Shown: piece by piece, positions 11,648 to 28,827 of the stretch
Numbering within the stretch: position 1 is the stretch's first letter
Layout of the letters: every line of letters begins with the position of its first letter
Source of the DNA: Chrysomallon squamiferum
Taxonomy: Eukaryota > Mollusca > Gastropoda > Neomphalida > Peltospiridae
Reading direction: 5' to 3'
NCBI GenBank assembly: GCA_012295275.1
Contig: CM022678.1
Coordinates: 18,379,137 to 18,443,136, forward strand
DNA length: 64,000 nt
Notes under the pieces: model-generated
Database searches by the model: none
What the model was told of the DNA's origin: nothing
What the model saw: only the letters and a program-made list of their open reading frames with translations
Position numbers and translations under genes: made by a program

Positions 11648-14189
11648 TTCCTTCTGTCTTTGCTTGTTGTCAACGTGAATAAAACTCCACTGACTAAATT
11701 TTTATTTTAAACTGTATTTCAGTGACAACTGAATAATTAAATACTGAAACGATTCAGATCACTGGCTCATACGACGATTTTGTTGTAGGAAAATGTAAAT
11801 AAGCTTATAAATTTATTATGCTCTTATTATTATATACAACTGGGAGAACAGAATTACGAAATTCACCCTTTCCTTCACAGAATATTTGTCAGAAGGGATT
11901 CGGAAATCAATATACAACCTAAAATAAAAGAACAAATAAAAGATTGAGTTATCAGCCGAAGATTCAGTTACTATTTTCGCAGATAGCACGGTTACCTGAT
12001 GTTTTGTTGGATCAAAAAATCACTAGACTACTATTACAATGCTTGATTTGTTTATAACACAGCTGAGCAAGAAGTCATGAATATTTGAAATGTTTTTTTT
12101 AATCCAATGTACTTTCTCTATTGATTTTGGCTATCTCTTTTATATTAAAACTACGCAACAGCAACATTAATCAGATACGTAGCGATTTACTGAGACCAGC
12201 ATAACCACCTACCTAGTTTCCCAGCATGTTTTTGCTATTTGACAAAATAATATATGCGTATTTTTCTTTCATCTCTGAATGTCTGATGTTTTCAAACAGT
12301 GGAGAATGAAACGGCAAACGCAAGGAGGCAATGGAACCGTGAATTAAAATATTTTATTTAGAATTAAGGATAGTCCACTCTGATAAATGAAACAGGTAAA
12401 ACCTACTACTTTATTTGTTGGACTGTTCTGTCCAAGAGCACAAAAATATGTTTTTTAAGAATCATCTATTAAACAGCCTGTTATATAACACAGCGTGAAA
12501 AATCTCAATGGATTCCTGAAATAATAATTACTCCATATTAAGCTGCTTTTCTATTATCCCTAAACAACAAAACAAAGACGATATTCATGTCAATACTAAA
12601 ATTTATTTCGTATTCAAAATAGATGAAACATTCTTTTACTTCACGGAATTTTCTCTTTTTATAAAGTAGTAATAACATATTATACAAATAACAGTTACTG
12701 ATATAAAAAGACTGCATATTATGAAATTAATGAACATGTTCTGTACTCACGTTCTGTAATCAAATAAAATAAAGTAAGTAAATAAATATCAAAATAGAAA
12801 TTATAATAATAATAAAAAGAAAGAAGTCATGATGAATAAAATTATTATGATAAACCTTTTTCTTTTTCTTGTTATTTCTTTATGTGTTATAATTATTTTC
12901 TTTAACTTATATTTCGTCGTCATCATCAACATTATTAATATGATCTTTATTTTGTCGTTCTGAAAGTCAGTAAATTGTGAAATAACGATTATGACAAAAA
13001 TATGAATCAAGTTATATTTATGACGTCATACTTTGCAATGGTAGAACCATAATTTTAAATGCTTCGTTGATGAACAGATCATATATAACTAGTCAACACA
13101 TGCACATACACACACACACAGAAAGAACAAATCAAGCCTTGAGACTTCGGATAAACTTCAGTAACAGAATCAAGAGTGGCAAGTGACGTACAATGTTTAT
13201 GACGTCATACATTATAACAGTCAGAATCCTAGGTCAACTAGGAAAGAGACACACAGAACACAAGACATACTAACGTGTTTGAACTGTATAACAGGTCTCG
13301 TACGATGTTTATGTCGTCGCATATTACAAAATACGGATGTTCTAAATAGATAAATAAGAGGCAGAATTATATTCTAAACGTGTTTAAAAGCGAAAACATC
13401 TGACTATTTTAGAAACCTCCACAATTAAAAAGATATATAAAACTACAGATTCAATGACGAGAAATGTTAACAGAACAAGGAAAATAAAACGGTAGCAAGG
13501 TCGCAGAGCCAAAAAAAACAAACAAAGAACAATAATAAAAAAAGAAAAAAGAAAAAACAGAAACAACAACACTAAAACCAAAAAACAACACAAAACATCA
13601 GGCATGGAGAGAGAAAACAATATTTATTATTATTATTATACAACTGTATTTTTTAAAACACAGAAATAAATAAGATTGAGATTACCTAATTTGATCACTC
13701 GTATTTGGATTCTTGAATAGAAACGAAACAGATATACTTCGAGTCAGACAATGAAGTAAACCTTTTAGAAGGTAACTAATGAAAATAATGACTGTATAGA
13801 TTAACAAAGCATGCCCAAGATATTGAAAATATATAGAAAATATAACTGTTAACCTTATTCAAAAATTACAAAACCATTAAACATTTCAACACCATTAAAC
13901 ATTTGAACACCATAACGACAGGAGATAAACAGCAACAACAATACCTGTTATCTACACTGTAAATAATAATTACTACTTCTACAACTACTACAACAACTTC
14001 AATAACAACTACTGGTGCTGCTGATAACTTAACAACAACTAATAATACCGCCATCTCTACATATTATAGAGACAAACATTGACAACAACTACAGTTGTTG
14101 CTACTACTACTACTACAACCATGTCGACAGTAAAACTATTCTCTTTAAGAAAAATGTCTTTCTGTAAAGTGCTGATGTCATTGTTGACT
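11648..14189. other. 5' flank of copy A and intergenic DNA to unit B
   Basis: Conserved array flank without a supported gene. Compared with unit C it lacks about 450 bp (the C segment 24555-25010), joining at tatctctttt/atattaaaac near 12140. Two perfect tgacgtca palindromes lie at 13021-13028 and 13200-13207. A 13384-13620 minus-strand frame is A/T-run composition and is not conserved, so it is not called. Confidence 0.6.
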
Positions 14190-14245
14190 CTATTCTGTCG
14201 CAGTTTTCAGAACCGCTAATTCATCTGTCGACATTTTAGAAATTG
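14190..14245 (-). other. Candidate alternative terminal exon, copy B
   Basis: Same 56-nt frame as at 5771 (ISKMSTDELAVLKTATE, TAG), intact although the associated gene copy is a pseudogene. This weakens the case that conservation alone proves coding. Confidence 0.3.
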
Positions 14246-14821
14246 CTGCGCGATCTAATAATAAATAGGTGAGGTGGAAAAAAGATGTGGAGTAAAAGAA
14301 AATATTAAGAGAACAAAAACAAAAACAGAAACAAAACAAAACAAATAGCAGTACTAACAGTAAGAAGAACAAAACAAAGAACAGCAACAACAACAACAAC
14401 AACAAAAAAAAAAAAAATAATAATAATAATAAATTTAATAAAAATAATTATTAGTTGTAGGGTTAATGTTTTTACTCTTAGCTGCATTTCCGAGTTCATT
14501 TAACCACAAAAGACGTTTGCTATAATCAGGCAGCAATTAAAACCATCTTCGATATTTTCATCACAGATTTACGTGATGCTGTACGAGTATAATCCAGAAA
14601 CACGTTTTTCAACGCGTTCAAAAAAATTGGTCAGTTATTCTGAAATCTTTAGCGTTGAGATCAGTTGTGTTTAAAGGTAAGATCAGACAGTCTGGGTAAA
14701 TGACGTAAAACAGTAAAGATCAAAATTCATTGTAATGATAGAAGAGAGTTACGTAACTCTGCATACAACGTCACCAATATACTTTTCTGACGTCATTTCA
14801 TAGAAAGATCAGAAACAGTTT

Positions 14822-16641
14822 TTAGTGAAATGAACATTGAGTGTTTTCAAGTAAGGGTTTTCGTTGATAAAAAGATCCAAGGCTGTAGCTGACTTGACGT
14901 TGGAACGGGAAAAGACACAAGATGACACTGTTGTGTTGTGTTTAAGTAATTGAATCCAAAACAAGTAGGACTGCCGTTACAGATCAATGAACACTGCTGT
15001 TTTGTAAATCTTCCTTCTATCTGAGCAGACGGCGAAAACATCAGTCCAAAGTTTCCATGAAATGTAAGAAGCTGATGGGGAAAAATTTGAAAGTTTAAAA
15101 TCCTCCATAAACAACAACAAGCAAAACAGATAAAAGAATAAAAAACAGCATCACCAAAAACAACAAAATCAAATAAGAATTTAATTATTTTAAACAACAA
15201 TACACAGGCAAATAAAAAAGACAAAACAAGAAAACAGTAACAGCAACAAGAAATAAAACCGAAAACAAACAAAAAATTCAAGAAAGAGAAAGAAACAACA
15301 AAACATACAGAATCAAAACAAAATAATGTTCTACACACTAATTAAATAAACAAACAAACAAACAAAAACAAAAATTGATTAATTACAAATAATTTAAATG
15401 AAATAATTATAAAATAAAACACTCACTCACACACACATGCACACAAATATAAAAAAAAAAAATAATAATATTAAAAAAACCCCAAAACACCAGTAAAATA
15501 AGATAATACATTTCACAATAAAAATAACAAGAAAACAAATCATCAAAAAAGTGGAATGTTAACCGCTAACATTTAAAAAGATACATGAGCAATTAAATCT
15601 TATGAGTTATAAAAACCTTTTCTTTTCTTTTTATAATTTAGTCTTTAAATAATAAAACTCACAGGAATATTTGGCGTCACAACCAAACACCATCACTTCA
15701 CAAAGCGTTAGAAAACCTTGAGGAAGAAATATTTTTACGTATCTCGCAGGTGTTACGTTGTCGCAGTGAAGAGAGATTGTCTCCCCGTTTGCCACTGGTT
15801 CAGTGTAAGTGATACACTCACTGGGGCGCTGTTTTCAACGTACGTGAATATAGTGAAGTTTCGTAATCTGTCGCCTGATGTAAAGAAGTAGAAGAAAAGT
15901 AGAAGACATAAAATAAAATAAATAAATAAAAACACAAATAAATAAATAAATAAATAAATAAATTGATAAACCGAATATTACTTCTTCTGCTACTAGTACT
16001 ACCACTACGACTACTGCTCGTGTTTCTGCTACCAATACTAGTACTGACACTACTACTAATACTACTATTACTAATATTGTTACTACGACAACTACTACTG
16101 TTACTGCAACTGCAACTACTACTGCTACCACTACTACTAACAATAATATAGAGATACTAGTATTAATATTAATATTAAAACTACAGCTAATGTTTCTTTT
16201 ATTTTCATTAATATTTCTATGACCGACGTAACAGGCATTTTATTCTCAGACTATGTTATTTCATTATCATACTTGTATTATTAGGAAAAAGTATATAAAC
16301 ACTCTAAATCAAGTGTTTATTTATTTTATGTTTAATCTTTATACTGATTGTGAGCCTCAGTTAGAACCACATAACACTAAGTATGTTGGATATTTCTTCA
16401 TAATTGATATTAGTAGTTTAAGACTTTAATTGTAGCAAAGGTTGAGGTGCAATTACAAAATAAATTCATTCGTTTTACAAACACGCAAACACACGAAGAT
16501 AACTGTATTAAATTATTAAATACATATTTAATATATATAATGAGACAAAGCATTGAAGTTTGCAATCTGCCGCCACGACGAGCTGTTTATTGATTTGGTT
16601 TTCTCCAAACCGGGTTAGTCATACTAAAGCTAAAGGAAAAA
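14822..16641 (-). pseudogene. Copy B: broken F-type lectin/PAN gene
   Basis: Several independent lesions are visible. F1 (about 16540-16635) keeps only its 5' half, reads into TGA three codons in, and lacks the half carrying the sugar-binding residues and the donor. F2 (15663-15874) is 212 nt instead of 213 because cactgggggcg became cactggggcg, a frameshift. PAN (14822-15071) has an extra T after its acceptor (CTTCTTAC for CTTCTAC) and an extra base in the gataaaaag run, causing a second frameshift near its end. Exon 1 would lie to the right, in or beyond the N gap. The F1 remnant resembles copy G, intron 2 resembles copy F, and F2/PAN resemble copy D, so it is also a mosaic. Confidence 0.88.
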
Positions 16642-16841
16642 NNNNNNNNNNNNNNNNNNNNNNNNNNNNNNNNNNNNNNNNNNNNNNNNNNNNNNNNNNN
16701 NNNNNNNNNNNNNNNNNNNNNNNNNNNNNNNNNNNNNNNNNNNNNNNNNNNNNNNNNNNNNNNNNNNNNNNNNNNNNNNNNNNNNNNNNNNNNNNNNNNN
16801 NNNNNNNNNNNNNNNNNNNNNNNNNNNNNNNNNNNNNNNNN
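16642..16841. other. Assembly gap (200 N)
   Basis: Exactly 200 N, typical of a default-size scaffold gap. To its left is the truncated F1 of copy B. To its right the sequence starts abruptly in the segment equivalent to 4690 of unit A. By analogy with copy 0 and its spacer (957-4690), the real missing DNA probably includes exon 1 of copy B and may be several kb. Confidence 0.97.
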
Positions 16842-16975
16842 GAAGAACGCTGTGACGTCACGAGCTCAGCAGACGAGAGTTTCGCGTCAGCGGGTTCAAT
16901 CGTGTGTCTCTCAGAAGTATTGATGCCTTTTTGGCGCTTCCTTCTTTTCTAAAATTAATAGCGTTGTCGTGTTAC
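16842..16975 (+). promoter_or_regulatory. CpG-rich, promoter-like patch (copy 2)
   Basis: Near-identical to 4695-4815, with tgacgtca at 16854-16861. Its upstream part is lost in the gap. See the entry at 4620 for the interpretation. Confidence 0.3.
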
Positions 16976-17087
16976 AGTCTTGAAGTCTTTTTGAAGTTCT
17001 TTTTAGTTCTTTTATTTTTTTTTATTTCTGATTTGCGTGATTCCGTATTTCTTATTTCACAGCGAGGATATTTGAGAACTAGAGTAC

Positions 17088-17090
<3 letters not shown>

Positions 17091-17172
<82 letters not shown>
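17091..17172. repeat. (GA)n microsatellite
   Basis: 82 bp of GA repeat, paralogue of 4950-5019 but 12 bp longer. This is one of the few length differences between units A and C. Confidence 0.97.
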
Positions 17173-17175
<3 letters not shown>

Positions 17176-17935
17176 TAAATACAAACAAGATACTAAATTA
17201 AATTAAATTAATGAAATTAAAAATAAAACACGAGTACAGGAAATACTTTCAGCCGCAGGAATTAGAATAATCCCAGCTAACTTGAAAGTGAAGGCGGTTG
17301 CTAAAAATAGACTCATTAACAAAATGACTTACCGTTTAATTGCTGATGTCATAATGACTTCACATAAATATATACATACTGCTAGCAACAACAGCTACTA
17401 CTTTACTGCTACTAGTGCTAGTACCATCACTAGTACGAGTCTACTACTACTACAACTACTACAACTACTACAACTGCTACTACTATTAGAACTTCTCTGC
17501 TACCACCTCTACTGCCACGATTGCAATAACAACGGCTACTACTACTGCAGTTACAAAACGCACAACATCAACTACTGTTAGTTCTTACATTATTATTACT
17601 GCTACTGTTAAAGTGACGGTTATAACAACAACAACTACTACTACTGCAACATTGACTACAAAGACATAACCATTAAAATAGCAACACCATAACGACAGCA
17701 GATGAACAACAACAGCGATGCCTGTTATCTACATTGAAAACGACCGCTTTAACTACTACAACAACGTCAACAACAGCTACCTTTGCTGCTAACTTAACAA
17801 CTAATAATACCGTCATCACTACACAGTGATAGCGACAACACCTACGATTGTTCTATTACTACAACCATGTCGACAGTAAAACTATTCTCTTTAAGAAAAA
17901 TGTCTTTCTGTAAACTGCTGATGTCATTGTTGACT
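17173..17935. other. Triplet-rich spacer, unit C
   Basis: Almost base-for-base copy of 5020-5770, with CTA/CAA triplet length changes near 17445-17480. No gene is seen. Confidence 0.6.
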
Positions 17936-17991
17936 CTATTCTGTCGCAGTTTTCAGAACCGCTAATTCATCTGTCGACATTTTAGAAATTG
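17936..17991 (-). other. Candidate alternative terminal exon, copy C
   Basis: Identical in translation to the 5771 element and likewise separated from its PAN exon by the 2.8-kb insertion. Confidence 0.35.
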
Positions 17992-18124
17992 CTGCGCGAT
18001 CTAAAAATAAATAGGTGAGGTGGAAAAAGATGTGGGAGTGAAAGAAAATATCAAGAAAACAAAACAAAAACAAAAACGAAACAAAACAAATACCAGTACT
18101 AACAATAAGAAGAACAAAACTTAG

Positions 18125-19338
18125 CAAAAATAATATAAAATTTGTAAAAATATTTATAATGATTATTATAATAGTAGCAATAATAAAAATAAATAATAAT
18201 GATAATAATTATGAAGTAATACAAATAATGATAAAATGATAATGATGATGATGATGTTGATGATAATAATAATAATAATAATAATGATGATGATCATCTT
18301 TTTTCACTATCGCCCGAGAAAATTTAATTTTCTGTTCTCCTCTTTCTATTATTTGTTCTTTTCAGTTCCTTTTTTATCATTTTTCTCAAAAGTCTTTTTT
18401 TTTTCATTTATTTATTCATTCATTTCTTTTTTTCTTTCATTTGGCTGTGACAAAATGCAAAATGCTATTTACTACGAACATTTCTACAGAGATAAATGGT
18501 TGTCTGTTAAATTGTCGTCTGCTACAAAAAAAAAAAATAATAATAATAATAATGATAAATAAATTTAAAAAAAAGTAAAAAAATAAAAAATAAAATAAAA
18601 ATTAAGTGCAAGAAAAAGAAAGAAAAATAATAACAAGAAAGGAAACAGAGCACACATATATATATATAAAAATAAATACGTTTAATGTAATTTACAAATA
18701 GATAAGCGAATACATGGACAAAATAGTTATACTCGATGCACTTGAATGCCAAAACGAGATGATTATCTGAAGGGAAACAACTCGTGCTTTACGGTGACGA
18801 GTTAACGAGTTATCTCCTTCCAGTCTGTTATCTCAGCACGTTGATAGCTAAAGTACTGTGGGTAGATCGGGCGTCATTCAGTGCAAGCGATCAGAGTAAG
18901 GTAGTTAGCATAAATGTGTTCAGTTGTATTGTGCAGTAAGCCTTCGTTAAGTGATGCAGTGTGACGTGATGCAATGTGTAAATTGTCTTTATAAAGAATA
19001 CCCAGTACGTATATAAATACATATATTTAGTATTTCTTAATTAAGGTAGATCATTTTGACCTAGTCGTTTTAAAATTACCTTGCAAGCTGTAAAAGTGTA
19101 TTCATACATACATGCATATATACATACATACATACATACACACATTCATATGTACATATATACATACACACACACATACATAGATACATATGCATATACA
19201 AACACTGTTGTTGTAAAGGGTATCATCGCCCTTTCGTCATTAACAAATTTATTTTAAAAATCATCTAATATATTTACCCCAAAGTAAAGTGACAAATAAT
19301 CAAGTAAAACAAACAACACATTAACTTTAGTAGTTGTT

Positions 19339-19369
<31 letters not shown>

Positions 19370-20960
19370 TAGTAGTAGTAATGATAATGACGATAATCTT
19401 TAAGAACAGCAGGAATTACAAAAGCTCGAGTAAATAAATAAATAAATAAATAAATAAACAAGCAAGCAAACAAACAGTCAAATAAATAAAAATAGAAAAA
19501 CAAATCATAAAAAACAATAATAATAAGGAAAAAACAATAATAATAATATTAATGAAAAAAAAAGAGTTCGATCACAGTCATTATATTATTAAAGTAATCT
19601 TAATACAACCTTTGTCGTGGAAGGCATATAAACAATTTCTCATCTACATTTCTTTCTAATTTTTTCTTTTCATTATGCTCTGATACGCCTCGCTGAAAAC
19701 TTGCACCGTCTTGGTCACTGGTTTTCAACCTTTTTCATACCGCGACCCCTTAAGAGTAACTCAATATGACCGAGGACCCTTTAAACATTTTGATTGAATA
19801 ATATCTAGAGTTACAATATTTTCATCAATCAAAGACAGTACAAAAGGAACCTATATTCAATATGACGGGTCCCAGACCTATCTGTACGTTTTTGTTTATC
19901 CCTCCTTCCAAGTCAAACTGGAATTAGTTAAAACACACCCTCGCTCAGGAATGATCTCTCGACCCTATGTGGTCTAGGTGTTATGAAATACACCTAACAA
20001 TAGCATTAATATCTTTTGTTGTTATCGTTTAACTTGACTTAATAATAACAATAACAATAATAATGATGATGATGATGAAGATGATGATAATAATAAGGAT
20101 GATGATGATGATGATAATAATATCTACAACAACAAAACAACAAATAAATAAAAGAGAAAAGAGAAGAAAGAAATAAATGTCTTACAGTTTGGTAATAGTA
20201 ACAATGACGTTAATGCTTGTAGTGGTAATAGCACAAATAACAACAGCTGTTGTTCTAGTGGTAGTAGTAGTAATAGTAGCAGTAGAAGCAGAACATGTAA
20301 TTGTAGATGAAGTAGCAGTATAATAGTAGTAGCAACTAATGTTGTAGTGGTTGTAATAGAGGCAGTAGTTATTATAATAGAAATATTTGCGGTAATAGTA
20401 ATAATAATTGTAATAGTTGTAGAGTAAAAAAATTGCATGGTAGAGAGTTTAAAAGTAATATTAATTGCTTAAGTTATTGGACTACTTGGAGTAACATAAT
20501 AATATTTACAATAATAATAGTACATCTGTTAGTAGTGCTAGTAGTAATACAAGTAATATTAACAAACTGAATATAGTGTCAGTAGAAGCAGTAAAAATAT
20601 TAATGTTAACAGTAGTAATAATCATTACAATGGTAATATACGAAATAATACAATTAGTAGTAGTATTTGTTACATTATAGTAACAGTTGTAATAAAAATA
20701 GTGTCATACAGATTTACTTTGTGTTTTAAGTAAAGGTTCAGCCTGCATTCAGAAATCGGTCCCACGTTTGCCGAATTGTGGCAGCTGTAAAACTAAAAAA
20801 AAATATATTAGCATCAGCAGTTGCGATGTGATAGTGATAACAGCAGTAGCTTTTGGGATGTTGTCATACGATCTGCAGTGGTAGTGCAATAGTACAAAAG
20901 TGACGTAGACAAAGTAGCTGCATTGTTATTAGTATTAATGTTATTAGCTGTTGTGCTAAT
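18125..20960. other. 2.8-kb insertion, unit C copy
   Basis: Paralogue of 5960-8785 with only scattered substitutions and small microsatellite indels, so the duplication is young. It contains the second hAT-like end at 19716 and an ATAC/ACAC stretch at 19104-19203. Confidence 0.6.
19716..19990. mobile_element. hAT-like non-autonomous element end (copy in unit C)
   Basis: Same sequence as 7546-7820 (cactggttttcaaccttttt, ccgcgacccctta), carried along by block duplication. The right boundary is uncertain. Confidence 0.45.
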
Positions 20961-21315
20961 GCTAGTATTCCTAGCTGCATTTCCGAGTTCATTTAACCAC
21001 AAAAGATGTTTGCTATAAACAGGCAGCAATTAAAACCATCGTCGATATTTTCATCACAGATTTAAGTGATACTGTACGAGTACAATCCAGAAACAGGCTT
21101 CTCTAAACGCGTTCAAAAAATTGGTCAGTTATACTGAAATCTTTAGCGTTTAGATCAATTGTGTTTAAACGTAAGATCAGACAGTCTGGGTAAATGACGT
21201 AAAGCAGTAAACATCAAAATTCATTGTAATGACACAAGAGAGTTACGTAAGTCTGCCTGCAACGTCACCGATATACTTTTCTGACGTCATTTCATAGAAA
21301 GATTGGAAACAGTTT

Positions 21316-24039
<2,724 letters not shown>

Positions 24040-27032
24040 TTCCTTCTGTCTTTGCTTGTTGTCAACGTGAATAAAACTCCACTGACTAAATTTTTATTTT
24101 AAACTGTATTTCAGTGACAACTGAATAATTAAATACTGAAACGATTCAGATCATTGGCTCATACGACGATTTTGTTGTAGGAAAATGTAACTAAGCTTGT
24201 AAATTTATTATGCTCTTATTATTATATACAACTGGGAGAACAGAATTACGAAATTCACCCTTTCCTTCACAGAATATTTGTCAGAAGGGATTTCGGAAAT
24301 CAATATACAACCTAAAATAAAAGAACAAATTTCAAATATTCATGAATGTTTGTTTGATTGAGTTATCAGCCGAAGATTCAGTTACTATTTTCGCAGATAG
24401 CACGGTTACCTGATGTTTCGTTCGATCAAAAAATCACTAGACTGCTATTACAATGTTTGATTTGTTTATAACACACCTGAGCAAGAAGTCATGAATATTT
24501 GAAATGTTTTTTTTAATCCAATGTACTTTCTATATTGATTTTGGCTATCTCTTTTTTGAATCGTATTTTATTTATACTTATTCTTATTCTTATTATTATT
24601 ATTATTATTATTATTTTATAATTATTGTTCATGACATCATTTTCATTCTTTAAATGTTAACCTGTGTTTGTATTTCAGTCAATGATGGAAATCAGTTTAG
24701 GAAGTAAGCTACGCTTAGGGCTCGAATGAGTGTATTTTATGTGTTCCTTCGGGACATTTTTAGATATTATTGTTATTTATTTGTTTGTATGTTTGTTCAT
24801 TTGTTTGTTTGTTTGTTTGTTTGTCGATTGATTGATTTATTTATTAATAAAACAGTGCAGGTCGTTTATTAGATCAGATATAACTGATAAATATTGGATT
24901 ATCTTTTATAACGGTAATCGTGGCTATCGTATAACTTCTAATTTAAGAGACTGTAAAAGAATCTAAATACAGTAAGTTGATTTTACTACAGAGAAAGGGA
25001 TTTTATATTAAAACTACGCAACAGCAACATTAATCAGATACGTAGCGATTTATTGAGACCAGCATAACCACCTACCTAGTTTCCCAGCATGTTTTTGCTA
25101 TTTGACAAAATAATAAATGCGTATTTTTCTTTGATCTCTTTATGTCTGATGTTTTCAAACAGTGGAGAATGAAACGGCAAACGCAAGGAGGCAATGGAAC
25201 CGTGAATTAAAATATTTTATTTACAATTAAGGATAGTCCATTCTGATAAACGAAACAGGTAAAACCCACTACTTTATTTGTTGGACTGTTCTGTCCAAGA
25301 GCACAAAAATATGTTTTTTAAGAATCATCTATTAAACAGCCTGTTATATAACACAGCGTGAAAAATCTCAATGGATTCCTGAAATAATAATTACTCCATA
25401 TTAAGTTGCTTTTCTATTATCCCTAAACAACAAAACAAAGATGATATTCATGTCAATAATAAAATGTATTTCATATTCAAAATAAATGAAACATTCTTTT
25501 ACTTCACGGAATTTTCTCTTTTTATAAAGTGGTAATAACATATTATACAAATAACAGTTAGTGATATAAAAAGACTGCATAATATGAAATTAATGAACAT
25601 GTTCTGTACTCACGTTCTGTAATCAAATAAAATAAAGTAAGTAAATAAATATCAAAATAGAAATTATAATAATAATAAAAAGAAAGAAGTGATGATGAAT
25701 AAAATTATTATGATAAACCTTTTTCTTTTTCTTGTTATTTCTTTATGTGTTATAATTATTTTCTTTAACTTATATTTCGTCATCATCATCAACATTATTA
25801 ATATGATCTTTATTTTGTCGTTCTGAAAGTCAGTAAATTGTGAAATAACGATTATGACAAAAATATGAATCGAGTTATATTTATGACGTCATACTTTGCA
25901 ATGGTAGAACCATAATTTTAAATGCTTCGTTGATGAACAGATCATATATAACTAGACAACACATGCACATACACACACACACAGAAAGAACAAATCAAGC
26001 CTTGAGACTTCGGATAAACTTCAGTAACAGAATCAAGAGTGGCAAGTGACGTACTATGTTTATGACGTCATACATTATAACAGTCAGAATCCTAGGTCAA
26101 CTAGGAAAGAGACACACAGAACACAAGATATACTAACATGTTTGAACTGTATAACAGGTCTCGTACGATGTTTATGTCGTCGCATATTACAAAATACGGA
26201 TGTTCTAAATAGATAAATAAGAGGCAGAATTATATTCTAAACGTGTTTAAAAGCGAAAACATCTGACTATTTTAGAAACCTCCACAATTAAAAAGATATA
26301 TAAAACTACAGATTCAATGACCAGAAATGTTAACAGAACAAGGAAAATAAAACGGTAGCAAGGTCGCAGAGCCAAAAAACAAAAACCAAGAACAATAAAA
26401 AAAAACCAACAACACTAAAACCAAAAAACAACAAAAACATCAGGCATGGAGAGAGAAAACAATATTTATTATTATTATTATACAACTGTATTTTTTTGAA
26501 ACACAGAAATAAATAAGATTGAGATTATCTAATTTGATCAGTCGTATTTGGATTCTTGAATAGAAACGAAACAGATATACTTCAAGTCAGACAATGAAGT
26601 AAACCTTTTAGAAGGTAAGTAATGAAAATAATGACTGTAAAGATTAACAAAGCATGCCCAAGATATTGAAAATATATAGAAAATTTAACTGTTAACCTTA
26701 TTCAAAAATTACAAAACCATTAAACATTTCAACACCATTAAACATTTGAACACCATAACGACAGGAGATAAACAGCAACAACGATACCTGTTATCTACAC
26801 TGTAAATAATAATTACTACTTCTACAACTACTACAACAACTTCAATAACAACTACTGGTGCTGCTGATAACTTAACAACAACTAATAATACCGCCATCTC
26901 TACAAATTATAGAGACAAACATTGACAACAACTACAGTTGTTGCTACTACTACTACTACAACCATGTCGACAGTAAAACTATTCTCTTTAAGAAAAATGT
27001 CTTTCTGTAAACTGCTGATGTCATTGTTGACT
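24040..27032. other. 5' flank of copy C and intergenic DNA to unit D
   Basis: Conserved array flank with (ATT)n near 24590, a TTTG-rich run near 24780-24825, TGACGTCA sites at 25884-25891 and 26063-26070, and (CA)n near 25971. Short frames are not conserved between units. No gene is called. Confidence 0.6.
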
Positions 27033-27088
27033 CTATTCTGTCGCAGTTTTCAGAACCGCTAATTCATCTGTCGACATTTTAGAAATTG
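27033..27088 (-). other. Candidate alternative terminal exon, copy D
   Basis: Frame ISKMSTDELAVLKTATE, TAG retained; 580 bp beyond the PAN stop of copy D. The residue before the acceptor differs (cgacct for cgatct on the plus strand) without affecting the AG. Confidence 0.35.
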
Positions 27089-27667
27089 CTGCGCGACCTA
27101 ATAATAAATAGGTGAGGTGGAAAAAGATGTGGGAGTGAAAGAAAATATTAAGAGAACAAAAACAAAAACAGAAACAAAACAAAACAAATAGCAGTACTAA
27201 CAGTAAGAAGAACAAAATAAAGAACAGCAACAACAACAACAACAAAAACAACACAAAAAAAAATAATAATAAAAATAAATTTAATAAAAATAATTATTAG
27301 TTGTAGGGTTAATGTTCTTACTCTTAGCTGCATTTCCGAGTTCATTTAACCACAAAAGACGTTAGCTATAATCAGGCAGCAATTTAAACCATCGTCGATA
27401 TTTTCATCACAGATTTACGTGATGCTGTACGAGTACAATCCAGAAACACGTTTTTTCAACGCGTTCAAAAAATTGGTCAGTTATTCTGAAATCTTTAGCG
27501 TTGAGATCAATTGTGTTTAAAGGTAAGATCAGACAGTCTGGGTAAATGACGTAAAACAGTAAAGATCAAAATTCATTGTAATGATAGAAGAGAGTTACGT
27601 AACTCTGCATACAACGTCACCAATATACTTTTCTGACGTCATTTCATAGAAAGATCAGAAACAGTTT

Positions 27668-28792
27668 TTAGTGAAATGAACATTGAGTGTTTTCAAGTAA
27701 GGGTTTTCGTTGATAAAAGATCCAAGGCTGTAGCTGACTTGACGTTGGAACGGGAAAAGACACAAGATGACACTGTTGTGTTGTGTTTAAGTAATTGAAT
27801 CCAAAACAAGTAGGACTGCCGTTACAGATCAATGAACACTGCTGTTTTGTAAATCTTCCTTCTATCTGAGCAGACGGCGAAAACATCAGTCCAAGGTTTC
27901 CATGAAATGTAGAAGCTGATGGGAAAAAATTTAAAAGTTTAAAATCCTCCATAAAAACAACAACAGCAAAACAGATAAAAGAATAAAAAACAACATCACC
28001 AAAAACAACAAAATCAAATAAGAATTTAATTATTTTAAACAACAATACACAGGCAAATAAAAAGACAAAACAAGAACAGTAACAGCAACAAGAAATAAAA
28101 ACCGAAAACAAACAAAAAATTCAAGAAAGAGAAAGAAACAACAAAAACATACAGAATCAAAACAAAATAATGTTCTACACACTAATTAAATAAACAAACA
28201 AACAAAAACAAAAAATTGATTAATTACAAATAATTTAAATGAAATAATTATAAAATAAAACACTCACTCACACACACACATGCACAAATATATAAAAAAA
28301 AAATAATAATATTAAAAAAAAACCCCAAAACACCAGTAAAATAAGATAATACATTTCACAATAAAAATAACAAGAAAACAAATCATCAAAAAGTGGAATG
28401 TTAACCGCTAACATTTAAAAAGATACATGAGCAATTAAATCTTATGAGTTATAAAAACCTTTTCTTTTCTTTTTATAATTTAGTCTTTAAATAATAAAAC
28501 TCACAGGAATATTTGGCGTCACAACCAAACACCATCACTTCACAAAGCGTTAGAAAACCTTGAGGAAGAAATATTTTTACGTATCTCGCAGGTGTTACGT
28601 TGTCGCAGTGAAGAGAGATTGTCTCCCCGTTTGCCACTGGTTCAGTGTAAGTGATACACTCACTGGGGGCGCTGTTTTCAACGTACGTGAATATAGTGAA
28701 GTTTCGTAATCTGTCGCCTGATGTAAAGAAGAAGAAGAAAGTAAAAGACATAAAATGAAATAAATAAATATTCAAATTATAAATAAAACAAA

Positions 28793-28827
<35 letters not shown>

